From Lachnospiraceae bacterium (GTDB lineage Bacteria > Bacillota > Clostridia > Lachnospirales > Lachnospiraceae), in NCBI GenBank assembly GCA_022769005.1, contig JALEKK010000009.1:1-39381 (forward strand): 39,381 bases of DNA, in the 5' to 3' direction. This document shows positions 1 to 7,773 of the stretch, one piece after another. Numbering within the stretch: the stretch's first letter is position 1; each line of letters starts with the position of its first letter. The notes below the pieces were generated by a model that was not told where the DNA came from, ran no database searches, and worked only from the letters and a program-made list of their open reading frames with translations. Position numbers and translations under genes: made by a program.

Positions 1-410
1 TTGATGGAATCAGTGTTGCACTTAATAATGAATTTGGCGATGACTATGAAATTTATACAGAATCTATTGAACAGGGTTTGAAAGAACCCTGTTTCTCTAT
101 TGTTTGTATAAATCCAAAAATGGAACAGTTTCTCGGTGAAAGATATTTTAAACAAAATCGTTTCTGCATTCATTACTTCCCAGAGACTGACACACAGAAT
201 CATGAGTCTATGGCGGTCATTGATAGGTTGTTTGACTGCTTAGAATTAATCACGATAGATGATGACTTATGTAGAGGAACTGAAATGAGTGTTGAAATGG
301 TGGATGGTGTAGTTAGCTTCATGGTGAGTTACGATATGTTTGTGTACAAGCAGAGAGAGAATACGCCTGGAATAGAAACATATAGTGTCAGCACTGATGT
401 GAAAGGATGA
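1..410 (+). CDS. Phage tail terminator protein (DUF6838-like), 5' truncated
   Basis: The reading frame is open from the first complete codon at position 3 to TGA at 408-410, so the real start lies left of the window. The 136 visible residues begin DGISVALNNEFGDDYEIY, which reads as the conserved N-terminal region of the DUF6838 tail terminator family found just upstream of the sheath gene in clostridial PBSX-like prophages. A terminator caps the tail tube and serves as the joining surface to the head. An internal TTG at 78 could be mistaken for the start, but coding similarity continues upstream of it and no ribosome binding site precedes it. The stop overlaps the next frame (ATGA at 407-410). 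Family assignment rests on sequence memory and position; the missing start is certain. Confidence 0.75.
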   Translation, partial: DGISVALNNEFGDDYEIYTESIEQGLKEPCFSIVCINPKMEQFLGERYFKQNRFCIHYFPETDTQNHESMAVIDRLFDCLELITIDDDLCRGTEMSVEMVDGVVSFMVSYDMFVYKQRENTPGIETYSVSTDVKG

Positions 411-415
411 TGAAG

Positions 416-592
416 ATGACAACAAAGAAAATGCAGGAAAAAATAAAGTTTTATAAAGCTGATATTCTAACTGCGAAAAAATATACAGATAAAAGAGATT
501 TAGTTGAAGCGGTGGTTCCTAAAGATTTTTATGGAACACTCGAAGATGTAGATTCTTTAATTAAAAAGTTTATGAAAGGAAAGGTGAAATAA
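416..592 (+). CDS. Small conserved phage protein between tail terminator and sheath
   Basis: A lysine-rich protein of 58 residues, MTTKKMQEKIKFYKADILTA at its start, with a C-terminal VDSLIKKFMKGKVK helix. ATG codons occur at 407, 410 and 416. I prefer 416 because the GAAAGGA at 401-407 is then spaced about 8 bases from it, whereas ATG 407 touches the ribosome binding site. Small proteins of this type sit in the same place in many clostridial contractile-tail prophages. No function is known to me. It is translated tightly with its neighbours (1 base before the sheath gene), so it probably belongs to the tail operon. Confidence 0.7.
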   Translation: MTTKKMQEKIKFYKADILTAKKYTDKRDLVEAVVPKDFYGTLEDVDSLIKKFMKGKVK

Positions 593-593
593 T

Positions 594-1892
594 ATGGCAT
601 TAGGCGGTGGAGCATTTTTAACTCAAGATAAAATCATTCCAGGCTCATATATTAACTTTATTTCTGCTTCAAGGGCAAATGCAGCATTATCTGATAGGGG
701 TGTCGCAACAATGCCACTTGAATTAGATTGGGGTGTGGAAGGTCAGGTATTTAAAGTAAACAGTGTTGATTTTCAGAAAGATTCATTAAAAATCTTTGGT
801 TATGAATTTGACCATGAGAAGATGAAAGGTCTTCGTGAACTTTTTAAAAATATCCATACTTTATATGCTTATAGATTAAACGGCGGTGGGATAAAGGCAA
901 CGAATACTTATGCGACTGCAAAATATGCAGGTACAAGAGGAAATGACATTAAAATCATTGTTAAAAAGAATGTAGATGACGAAAATGCTTTTGATGTTAT
1001 AACAGCGCTTGGAAGTGAAACAGTAGATAAGCAGACAGTTAAACTTGCAACAGAACTTATTGATAATAACTGGGTTACTTTTAAGAAAGAAGCATCTCTT
1101 GCGATAACTGCAGGAGTTCCTCTTGCTGGTGGTACAAATAAGGATATAACCGGAACAGAACATAGTGATTACCTTGCAAAAATTGAATCATATTCATTTA
1201 ATGCAATTGGTGTTGTAACAACTGAAGAAAGTATCAAATCTTTATATGCTGCGTTTGTAAAAAGAATGCGTGAAGAAGTTGGTGCTAAGTTTCAAGCTGT
1301 TATTTACAATATGCCTGCTGATTATATAGGTGTTATTAATCTTAAAAACAAATGCAAGGAACTTGAAGCAGGTCTTGTTTACTGGGTTACTGGCATTGTT
1401 GCAGGTTGTGCCGTAAATAAATCAAACTTAAATAAAACTTATGACGGTGAATTTACTGTTGATGCAGATTACACACAAACGCAACTTGAAAGAGCAATTC
1501 AGAATGGTGAATTTGTACTTCATTATGTAGGTTCTGATGTTAGAGTGCTTGAAGATATTAACAGTATGGTTACAACTTCAGGTGCACAAGGTGATGTTTT
1601 TAAGGATAATCAAACAATTAGAGTTATTGATCAAATCGCTAATGATATTGCTAATTTATTTACTACAAAATATCTCGGTAAAGTTCCAAATGACTCAGCA
1701 GGAAGAACTAGTTTATGGAGTGATATTGTTAAGCATCATGAAGCACTTCAGAATATAAGAGCGATTGAAGGATTTACAGATAAAGATGTGACAATTGACC
1801 AGGGGAATGATAAAAAGTCAGTTGTTGTAAATGATGCAATTACTGTTGTTAATACTTTGGCAAAGTTATATATGACTGTAACAGTAGCTTAA
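594..1892 (+). CDS. xkdK: Phage tail sheath protein (XkdK-like)
   Basis: This 432-residue protein would form the contractile outer tube of the tail. It opens with MALGGGAFLTQDKIIPGSYI, the typical start of PBSX XkdK-type sheaths, and has the sheath-family segments LPLELDWG-like (residues 40-50) and, near the C-terminus, VFKDNQTIRVIDQIANDI followed by a KYLGKVPNDSAGR stretch characteristic of the conserved sheath C-terminal domain. Length fits the family. The start has a good ribosome binding site (GAAAGGAAAGGTG, 577-589). It is followed 18 bases later by the tube gene, the usual sheath-tube pair. Confident on fold and role; the gene symbol is by analogy with Bacillus PBSX. Confidence 0.92.
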   Translation: MALGGGAFLTQDKIIPGSYINFISASRANAALSDRGVATMPLELDWGVEGQVFKVNSVDFQKDSLKIFGYEFDHEKMKGLRELFKNIHTLYAYRLNGGGIKATNTYATAKYAGTRGNDIKIIVKKNVDDENAFDVITALGSETVDKQTVKLATELIDNNWVTFKKEASLAITAGVPLAGGTNKDITGTEHSDYLAKIESYSFNAIGVVTTEESIKSLYAAFVKRMREEVGAKFQAVIYNMPADYIGVINLKNKCKELEAGLVYWVTGIVAGCAVNKSNLNKTYDGEFTVDADYTQTQLERAIQNGEFVLHYVGSDVRVLEDINSMVTTSGAQGDVFKDNQTIRVIDQIANDIANLFTTKYLGKVPNDSAGRTSLWSDIVKHHEALQNIRAIEGFTDKDVTIDQGNDKKSVVVNDAITVVNTLAKLYMTVTVA

Positions 1893-1910
1893 TGAAAGGA
1901 GTGTATAAGA

Positions 1911-2384
1911 ATGTCAAACATTACAATGAAAGCAAGAGATACTATTTCCGCAAAGGCTGCCGAGTGTTTTGTTACTATTGATGATAATAGATACAATTTT
2001 ATGCAGGCAATAAATGTTGAAGCGACTTTTGAAAAGACAAAATCAGAAGTTCCTATCTTAGGACAGACTGGAAACGGTAATAAGGCAACTGGATGGAAGG
2101 GAACTGGTTCTGCTACGTTCCACTATAATACATCTATTTTTAGAGAATTAATGGTTCGTTATAAAGAAACAGGCGAAGATATTTATTTTGATATGCAGAT
2201 AACTAACGAAGATAAGACATCAAGAGCAGGAAGGCAAACAGTGGTTCTTATTGATTGTAATATTGATGGTGGAATCCTCGCTAAGTTTGATGCTGATGGT
2301 GAATATCTCGATGAGGATATGGATTTCACTTTTGAAGACTTCAAGATGCCTGAAACTTTCAACATTCTTGACGGCATGCAGTAA
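1911..2384 (+). CDS. xkdM: Phage tail tube protein (XkdM-like)
   Basis: The 157-residue protein is the inner tube through which DNA would pass. It shows the XkdM-type N-terminus with ISAKAAECFVTIDDNRYNFM and an internal TGWKGTGSATFHYNTSIF segment typical of phage tube proteins. The start ATG follows AAAGGAGTG with good spacing. It lies directly after the sheath gene and before the tail assembly chaperone, the canonical order. A hairpin followed by five T residues immediately downstream (2391-2424) may reduce transcription into the later genes, which are needed in fewer copies. Confidence 0.92.
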   Translation: MSNITMKARDTISAKAAECFVTIDDNRYNFMQAINVEATFEKTKSEVPILGQTGNGNKATGWKGTGSATFHYNTSIFRELMVRYKETGEDIYFDMQITNEDKTSRAGRQTVVLIDCNIDGGILAKFDADGEYLDEDMDFTFEDFKMPETFNILDGMQ

Positions 2385-2390
2385 AATATT

Positions 2391-2424
2391 GACCCTTTTG
2401 TCACAAAGACATGGGGGTCTTTTT
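2391..2424 (+). terminator. Terminator-like hairpin after tail tube gene
   Basis: Two mutually exclusive pairings can be drawn before a run of five T residues (2420-2424): GACCC 2391-2395 with GGGTC 2415-2419, or AAAGAC 2405-2410 with GTCTTT 2417-2422. The tail operon clearly continues, so if it works it is a partial terminator that keeps sheath and tube transcripts above those of the chaperone and baseplate genes. The hairpin is seen; the role is inferred. Confidence 0.5.
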
Positions 2425-2445
2425 AATATAGAAAGGGTTAAAATT

Positions 2446-2877
2446 ATGTCAAGCTTTAGTAGATTTATGAAGAAGAATAAAGTAGTAAAGGAAAATACAA
2501 CTTTCCCTGCGACAAAATCACTTATAGATGAAAATGGTGATCCGTTACTTTGGACAATCAAACCTTTAACAACAAGAGAAAATGATGATATTAGAGATGA
2601 TTGTATGATTGAGGTTCAAGTGAAGGGAAAGCCGGGTGTATATAGACCTAAACTAAACACTTCAAAATACATTGCAAAAATGCTCTGTGCGTGTGTAGTT
2701 GAACCAAATCTTTATAATGCAGAACTTCAAGATTCATATGGTGTATCAACACCCGAAGAACTTGTTCAGGAGATGATTGATGACCCTGGTGAATATCAGG
2801 ACTTTGTAAGTTTTGTTCAGAACTTTAACGGTTTTAATAGTAATATTGAGGACGAAGTTGAAGAAGCAAAAAACTAA
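2446..2877 (+). CDS. xkdN: Tail assembly chaperone, short form (XkdN-like)
   Basis: The 143-residue zero-frame product starts MSSFSRFMKKNKVVKENTTF at ATG 2446, preceded by GAAAGGG (2431-2437). The open frame runs further upstream inside the tube gene, but that part overlaps coding sequence and has no ribosome binding site. It matches the XkdN-type tail assembly chaperone family by size and position, between tube and tape measure. In contractile and lambda-like phages this protein coats the tape measure during tail building. The last two sense codons before the TAA form the slippery heptamer A-AAA-AAC, so a longer form is expected (separate entry). Confidence 0.88.
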   Translation: MSSFSRFMKKNKVVKENTTFPATKSLIDENGDPLLWTIKPLTTRENDDIRDDCMIEVQVKGKPGVYRPKLNTSKYIAKMLCACVVEPNLYNAELQDSYGVSTPEELVQEMIDDPGEYQDFVSFVQNFNGFNSNIEDEVEEAKN

Positions 2878-3047
2878 TTAATGAAGGAGATGCAGAAGCT
2901 AATTTTGCACATTTTGCATTGCAGAAACTTCGCATTCTTCCTTCGCAGTTTTTTAACATGGATAAGCAAGAAAAAGCCTTTGTTATTGCTTCAATTCAAA
3001 TCAGAATTGACAATGAAAAGAAACAAGCAAAGAAAATAAAGAAATAG
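2446..3047 (+). CDS. Tail assembly chaperone, -1 frameshift long form
   Basis: Reading continues past the stop at 2875 if ribosomes slip back one base at A-AAA-AAC (2868-2874). The -1 frame is then open from CTA 2874 to TAG 3045-3047 and adds 57 residues beginning LINEGDAEANFAHFALQKLR, giving a product of about 200 residues. The added part has the look of the T domain of tail chaperones (short helical domain with ILPSQFFNMDKQEKAFV). It has no ATG near its beginning and no ribosome binding site of its own, so independent translation is unlikely. The pair G and G-T chaperone forms made by frameshifting is established for many tailed phages; the site here is read directly from the sequence, its use is inferred. 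Confidence 0.8.
2868..2944 (+). promoter_or_regulatory. -1 programmed ribosomal frameshift signal
   Basis: The heptamer A-AAA-AAC at 2868-2874 is in the correct phase (GCA AAA AAC TAA). Eight bases downstream begins an imperfect stem: GAAGGA 2883-2888 with TCCTTC 2939-2944, then ATGC 2890-2893 with GCAT 2932-2935, then GAAG 2895-2898 with CTTC 2928-2931, around a 29-base loop. A GAGGA at 2848-2852 upstream could act as a Shine-Dalgarno-like stimulator, though it is a little far away. The heptamer is unambiguous; the stem was paired by eye. Confidence 0.75.
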
Positions 3048-3078
3048 GACAGTCAGGATTGGTCTGACTGTCCTTAAT
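3047..3078 (+). terminator. Ten-base-pair hairpin before the tape measure gene
   Basis: GGACAGTCAG at 3047-3056 pairs perfectly with CTGACTGTCC at 3064-3073 around a 7-base loop, followed by TTAATTTA. The T stretch is broken, so it is a weak terminator or an RNA processing or stability element. It begins at the last base of the frameshift product's stop codon and ends about 30 bases before the tape measure start. Confidence 0.5.
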
Positions 3079-3104
3079 TTATGCAAAGAAAGGCGGGTGA
3101 TAGA

Positions 3105-5426
3105 ATGGCGAGCATTTCAACATCAATTGAATTATATGACAGAGTGTCAGCACCAATTAATAAAATGATTGGTGCTATGCAAAAAATGTGTGATGCGTTT
3201 GATTCAATTGATTCTGCTATGGGTAAAAGTTTTGACACATCTCGTATTAATGAAGCAAGAAGAGCAGTCGATTTAGCTGCACAGCAAATGAATCAAGTTG
3301 GGAATGAGATTCAAAACAATAAAAATCATCAAGAAAATTTTAATAATTCTGTAAAAAATGGAAAATCAGTAGCAGACGGTTTACTTAGAAAAATTGGTGG
3401 AATTGCCGCAGCGTATGCATCTATTCAAGGCATATCAAAAGTAATGGGTTTATCAGATACAATGGCTCAAACTACCGCAAGGCTTAATTTGATGAAAGCG
3501 GAAGGTGAAGATGTAGCAGTCATTCAAGAAAAGATATTTCAAGCAGCTGAAAGGTCAAGAGGATCTTATCAAGAATCTGCTGATGCGGTTGCTAAAATGG
3601 GAATTATGGCGAAAGATGCTTTTAATTCAACAGATGAACTTATTGGTTTTGTGGAACAGTTAAATAAACAATTCACTATTGCCGGAACTTCACAGGAAGG
3701 TGTTTCTGCCGCAATGCTACAATTAACACAGGCAATGTCTAGTGGTGTTCTTCGTGGTGAAGAATTAAATAGTGTATTTGAACAAGCACCAACTATTATT
3801 CAAACTGTTGCAGATTATATGAATGTTCCAATTGGTAAGATTCGTGAAATGGCGGCAGAGGGACAACTCACCGCTGAAATTGTAAAAAATGCTATGTTAA
3901 GTGGTGCGGCAGAAACTAATGCAAAATTTGAAAAAATGCCAAAAACTTGGGGACAGATTTTAACATCGCTAAAAAATCAAGCTTTAATGGCATTCCAGCC
4001 AATACTTCAAAAAATAAATGAGATTGTTAATAGTGAAAGTTTTCAAATATTCGTACAAAAAGCAGTAAATGCTTTATATTGGCTTTCAAGTGTAGCAATG
4101 GAAGTGTTTAAAGTAATTATAGAGATGGCGAATTTTGTTGCTGAAAATTGGTCAATCATAGGTCCGATAATCATGGGAGTTGTTGCTGCTTTAATTATTT
4201 ATAAAAGTGCATTAGCAATAACTAAATTACAACAAGATTTACAAACGATGTCAACAATAGCACAAACTACTGCAACTACAACTCAGACAGCGGCGACTGC
4301 AGCACAAACTACTGCACAACATGGTCTTAATGCTGCATTGTTTGCTTGTCCTATAGTATGGATTATTATGGCTGTTATTGCCGCTGCAGTTGCATTTGCC
4401 ATATGGACTGAACAGATTATGGGTGCGATATTCTGGTTTGGGGCGTTATGGGTAAATGCTGCTAAAGTTTTGGCTAATATTCTTGTTGCTGTATGGAATA
4501 CGATAGTGAATATTGGAAAATGGTTTATGAATCTTGCTAAATCAATAGCAGCAGTGTTTTACAATGTTGGAGCAGGAATTGCTAACTTCTTTATAGCTAT
4601 TTATAAGGTGTGTGAAGCAGTGGCAATGAATATCTTTTCAGCATTTAATAATGCTTGGATATGGATACAACAATCATTCTGGCGTCTTGTAGACGGAATC
4701 ATGCAAGGTCTAAAGAGTGTGGCTGAATTTGCCAATACTTGTCTTGGTTGGCTTGGCGTAAATATTGATACATCATCATTTGATTTTGCCAAAGATAAAA
4801 TAAGCGAGTTAGATGCTCAATACAAGGAAATGAAAGATATTGGTGGAGCGTGGGAAGAAGGTATTAATACATTCGAGTATAAAGATGTAGGTCTTGCTTG
4901 GGATCAGAACGGTATTGACTGGAGTGGTGGCTGGAGTTCAGGAATGAACACATTTGATGCATTTTCAGAAGGCTGGGGTAGTGACGCTTATAACGCAGGT
5001 GCTGGTGTAGGTAAAGGTATACATGATTCGTTATTCGGGATGTTTAACAACTTTAGCGGTCTTGGTAGTCCGAAAGATTATTCAATGGGTTATGATGTTC
5101 CCGCATTTAATAGCGGTCTTCTTGGAGGTTCAGACGGTAGCGGTATCAGCGGAGGTTCGGGAAGAGTCCCTTCAGATATTGGTAAAATAGCAGGAGACAC
5201 TGGTGCAATCAAGGATTATATGGACATCACAACGGAAGATTTAAAATACCTTCGTGACATTGCTGAAAGAGATGTTATAAATCGATTCACAACTGCTGAA
5301 ATTAAGGTGGAAATGACCAATAACAACACTGTTTCTTCTGATGCAGATTTAGATGGAATTGTTGATTATCTTGTAACAGGTGTTAATGAAGCTATGGAAA
5401 AAGCAGCGGAAGGAGTGCATGTATAA
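3105..5426 (+). CDS. Phage tail tape measure protein
   Basis: A 773-residue protein starting MASISTSIELYDRVSAPINK. I take ATG 3105 because AAAGGCGGG (3089-3096) is well placed for it; the in-frame ATG at 3081 has no such site. Residues about 70-230 carry the tape-measure N-terminal domain, with SGVLRGEELNSVFEQAPTII and AAEGQLTAEIVKNAML. Hydrophobic stretches that could insert in the host membrane lie near residues 350-372, 407-432 and 435-490. The protein sets tail length and may help form the DNA channel; by the usual rule of about 1.5 angstroms per residue the tail would be roughly 115 nm (inference). The C-terminal part is glycine-rich (SGLLGGSDGSGISGGSG). Confidence 0.9.
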   Translation: MASISTSIELYDRVSAPINKMIGAMQKMCDAFDSIDSAMGKSFDTSRINEARRAVDLAAQQMNQVGNEIQNNKNHQENFNNSVKNGKSVADGLLRKIGGIAAAYASIQGISKVMGLSDTMAQTTARLNLMKAEGEDVAVIQEKIFQAAERSRGSYQESADAVAKMGIMAKDAFNSTDELIGFVEQLNKQFTIAGTSQEGVSAAMLQLTQAMSSGVLRGEELNSVFEQAPTIIQTVADYMNVPIGKIREMAAEGQLTAEIVKNAMLSGAAETNAKFEKMPKTWGQILTSLKNQALMAFQPILQKINEIVNSESFQIFVQKAVNALYWLSSVAMEVFKVIIEMANFVAENWSIIGPIIMGVVAALIIYKSALAITKLQQDLQTMSTIAQTTATTTQTAATAAQTTAQHGLNAALFACPIVWIIMAVIAAAVAFAIWTEQIMGAIFWFGALWVNAAKVLANILVAVWNTIVNIGKWFMNLAKSIAAVFYNVGAGIANFFIAIYKVCEAVAMNIFSAFNNAWIWIQQSFWRLVDGIMQGLKSVAEFANTCLGWLGVNIDTSSFDFAKDKISELDAQYKEMKDIGGAWEEGINTFEYKDVGLAWDQNGIDWSGGWSSGMNTFDAFSEGWGSDAYNAGAGVGKGIHDSLFGMFNNFSGLGSPKDYSMGYDVPAFNSGLLGGSDGSGISGGSGRVPSDIGKIAGDTGAIKDYMDITTEDLKYLRDIAERDVINRFTTAEIKVEMTNNNTVSSDADLDGIVDYLVTGVNEAMEKAAEGVHV

Positions 5427-6140
5427 ATGGCATATGATTTTTACTTGGGGAAGATGTTATGTCCGGTAGCACCTTCTGAATTGCAAATAAAGGTGAATGG
5501 ACACAATAAAGATTTAACTCTTATAAATGGTGATGAAATAAATATTATAAAGAAAGCAGGTCTAACTGATATTAGTTTTGACCTGCTTTTACCAAATGTA
5601 AAACATCCATTCGCAACATATAAATCAGGATTTAAAAATGCAAAATATTTCTTAGATGAATTAGAAAAAATGAAGAGTGGGAAAAAACCATTTCAATTTA
5701 TTGTAAATAGACGATTACCAAATAAAAAAATGATTTTTGATACCAACATAAAAGTATCTTTAGAAGAATACAGTATTTCAGAAGATGCAGGAGATGGTTT
5801 CGATTTTGTCGTTTCACTGAAACTCAAACAATATAGAGATTATGGAACAAAGACTTGTAAAATTTCTAATTCATCAGTTTATAAACCGGGTGTAGGCGGT
5901 GGTGCAGGCGGCGGAAAGAATAACTCATCAAATTCAAATAAAATTGGAATCGGTTCTGATGTTATTGTGAATGGACGGCTTCATCGAGATAGTTATGGTA
6001 GTGCCCCGGGACAAATGAGAACTAATTATAGAGGTAAAGTAAATTTTATTAACATGAAAGGCTCACATCCTTATCATGTAACACAGCCTGATGGTGGTTG
6101 GCTAGGTTGGGTAACTGCTTCAAGTGTTAGGAGGGTGTAA
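5427..6140 (+). CDS. Hub-associated tail protein (XkdP-like) ending in an SH3-like domain
   Basis: The 237-residue protein has two parts. Residues 1-150 resemble the N-terminal part of PBSX XkdP (FYLGKMLCPVAPSELQIKV, then a segment on KKPFQFIVNRRLPNKK). A glycine/asparagine linker (GVGGGAGGGKNNSSNSN) leads to a C-terminal 65-residue domain with NYRGKVNFINMKGSHPYHV and GGWLGWVTASSV. XkdP itself normally ends in a LysM domain; here an SH3-like module takes its place, presumably for cell wall or baseplate contact. The start ATG directly follows the tape measure stop, with GGAGTG upstream. It sits between tape measure and hub, as expected. Confidence 0.82.
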   Translation: MAYDFYLGKMLCPVAPSELQIKVNGHNKDLTLINGDEINIIKKAGLTDISFDLLLPNVKHPFATYKSGFKNAKYFLDELEKMKSGKKPFQFIVNRRLPNKKMIFDTNIKVSLEEYSISEDAGDGFDFVVSLKLKQYRDYGTKTCKISNSSVYKPGVGGGAGGGKNNSSNSNKIGIGSDVIVNGRLHRDSYGSAPGQMRTNYRGKVNFINMKGSHPYHVTQPDGGWLGWVTASSVRRV

Positions 6141-6141
6141 C

Positions 6142-7104
6142 ATGGAAATTGAAATGTTAATTCAACATGGAAATAAGTTATTTTCTCCTGTTGTTGAAGA
6201 AGGTATTACATGGGCAACTGAACGAAAAGATTACCCTGGACAACTTACTTTTAAAGTGTTAAAAGATGATATTTTAGAAATAACAGAAGGTGATGCAGTC
6301 CGCCTAAAAATTAATGGAGCAAATATATTTTATGGCTTTATCTTTAAAATGCAGAGAGATAGAGAACAAATAATCACTGTCACAGCATATGATCAACTAC
6401 GATATTTTAAAAATAAAGATACTTATGTTTATGAAAATAAAACAGCTGGTGAAGTTATTAAAATGATTACTGCAGATTTTAACATGCAAACGGGCAACAT
6501 TGAAAATACAGGTTTTAGGATCGCATCGAGGGTGGAAGAAAATACCACTCTTTTTGATATCATTCAAAACGCTTTAGATTTGACCTTAGAGAATAAAAAA
6601 ACGATGTATGTTATGTTTGATGACTTTGGGAAGATTGCTTTAAAGTCTTTAAGCAGTATGGAATTAAATGTGTTAATCGATGAAGAAACAGGTGAAAACT
6701 TTGATTATACATCATCTATTGATGATAAGACCTACAACCAAGTTAAACTAACATATGACAATGATGAAACTGGAAAAAGAGAAGTGTATATTGCTAAAAG
6801 TACTAAAAACATTAATCAATGGGGTGTGCTTCAACACTTCGATGAATTACAAAAAGGTGAAAATGGACAAGCTAAAGCTGACGCACTTCTTAATCTTTAT
6901 AATTCAAAAACAAGAAATCTATCAATTAAAAACGCTTTTGGTGATGTTCGTGTTCGTGCTGGGTCGTTGATCGTTGTTAAATTAAACTTAGGAGATGTCA
7001 AAGTTGAGAACTTTATGCTCGTAGAAAAATGTAAGCATGAATTCAAAGGAGATGAACACTTTATGACTTTAACTTTACGAGGAGGGGGTGATTTTGTTGC
7101 TTAA
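6142..7104 (+). CDS. xkdQ: Tail hub protein (XkdQ/YqbQ-like)
   Basis: A 320-residue protein starting MEIEMLIQHGNKLFSPVVEE. ATG 6142 follows TTAGGAGGGTG, so it is preferred over the in-frame GTG at 6124 inside the previous gene. The pattern GDAVRLKINGANIFYGFIF followed by ITVTAYDQLRYFKNKDTYVY is typical of XkdQ/YqbQ and of the gp27/gpD-type hub fold, which forms the central ring of the baseplate below the tail tube. Two codons separate the preceding stop from this start. Confidence 0.87.
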   Translation: MEIEMLIQHGNKLFSPVVEEGITWATERKDYPGQLTFKVLKDDILEITEGDAVRLKINGANIFYGFIFKMQRDREQIITVTAYDQLRYFKNKDTYVYENKTAGEVIKMITADFNMQTGNIENTGFRIASRVEENTTLFDIIQNALDLTLENKKTMYVMFDDFGKIALKSLSSMELNVLIDEETGENFDYTSSIDDKTYNQVKLTYDNDETGKREVYIAKSTKNINQWGVLQHFDELQKGENGQAKADALLNLYNSKTRNLSIKNAFGDVRVRAGSLIVVKLNLGDVKVENFMLVEKCKHEFKGDEHFMTLTLRGGGDFVA

Positions 7105-7372
7105 TGAAAATGATTTGTTAAATATTATAAAAAAGGTTGCTATTGAAGCAGTAGAAGCGAGTAAACCGACTGAAATCTGTTATGGGAAAGTTATTAATAC
7201 ATCACCTTTGAGAATATCAGTAGAACAGAAAATGACACTTGGTATAGCACAGATTGTATTATCTCAAAGTATAACAAAAGAAAGTGAGTTAGCGGTAAAC
7301 GATGAAGTTATATTGATAAGACAGCAAGGTGGTCAAAAATACATTGTATTAGATAGGTTGGTGAAAAAATGA
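7094..7372 (+). CDS. xkdR: DUF2577 family baseplate protein (XkdR-like)
   Basis: A protein of 92 residues beginning MLLNENDLLNIIKKVAIEAV. AGGAGG at 7080-7085 favours TTG 7094 (8-base spacing) over GTG 7088, which is too close; TTG 7097 is also possible. The body has the DUF2577 features CYGKVINTSPLRISVEQKM and an acceptor-like beta region ending GGQKYIVLDRL, an OB-like fold probably acting as the spike or hub plug. It overlaps the end of the hub gene and the start of the next gene, so translational coupling is likely. Confidence 0.8.
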   Translation: MLLNENDLLNIIKKVAIEAVEASKPTEICYGKVINTSPLRISVEQKMTLGIAQIVLSQSITKESELAVNDEVILIRQQGGQKYIVLDRLVKK

Positions 7373-7773
7373 TTCCTTCAGTAAATGATATTTTAACGAA
7401 TGAATTAGAAATAGAAACTCTCCCAAGTAAAGATTATAAGTTGCGTATTGAACAAAATAACATTAATGGATTTTGTGATGAACTCGAAGTGATGGAGCAA
7501 GTGATTTATAAGATATTGAATACGGAAAAGTATCAATATCTTATTTATTCATTTGACTATGGAATCGAACTTACAGACCTTTATGGTGAACCAGTATCGT
7601 ATGTATGCTCAGAACTTAAAAGGCGAATTACAGAAGCATTAATACAAGATGATAGAATTGAATCTGTCGACAATTTCACATTTGAGTTAAATGAACCAAG
7701 AACTATTTATACAAAATTCTTAGTTCATACTATTTTTGGCAACATTGAAGAAGAAAAGGTGGTGAGTTTTTAA
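7369..7773 (+). CDS. xkdS: DUF2634 baseplate wedge protein (XkdS-like)
   Basis: The 134-residue protein has the gp25-like core of phage wedge proteins: YQYLIYSFDYGIELTDLYGE followed by a helix and VDNFTFELNEPRTIYTKFLV. This lysozyme-related T4 gp25 fold starts sheath assembly at the baseplate. ATG 7369 overlaps the previous stop by 4 bases (ATGA), and the stop overlaps the next ATG, giving tight coupling through the whole baseplate block. Confidence 0.85.
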   Translation: MIPSVNDILTNELEIETLPSKDYKLRIEQNNINGFCDELEVMEQVIYKILNTEKYQYLIYSFDYGIELTDLYGEPVSYVCSELKRRITEALIQDDRIESVDNFTFELNEPRTIYTKFLVHTIFGNIEEEKVVSF

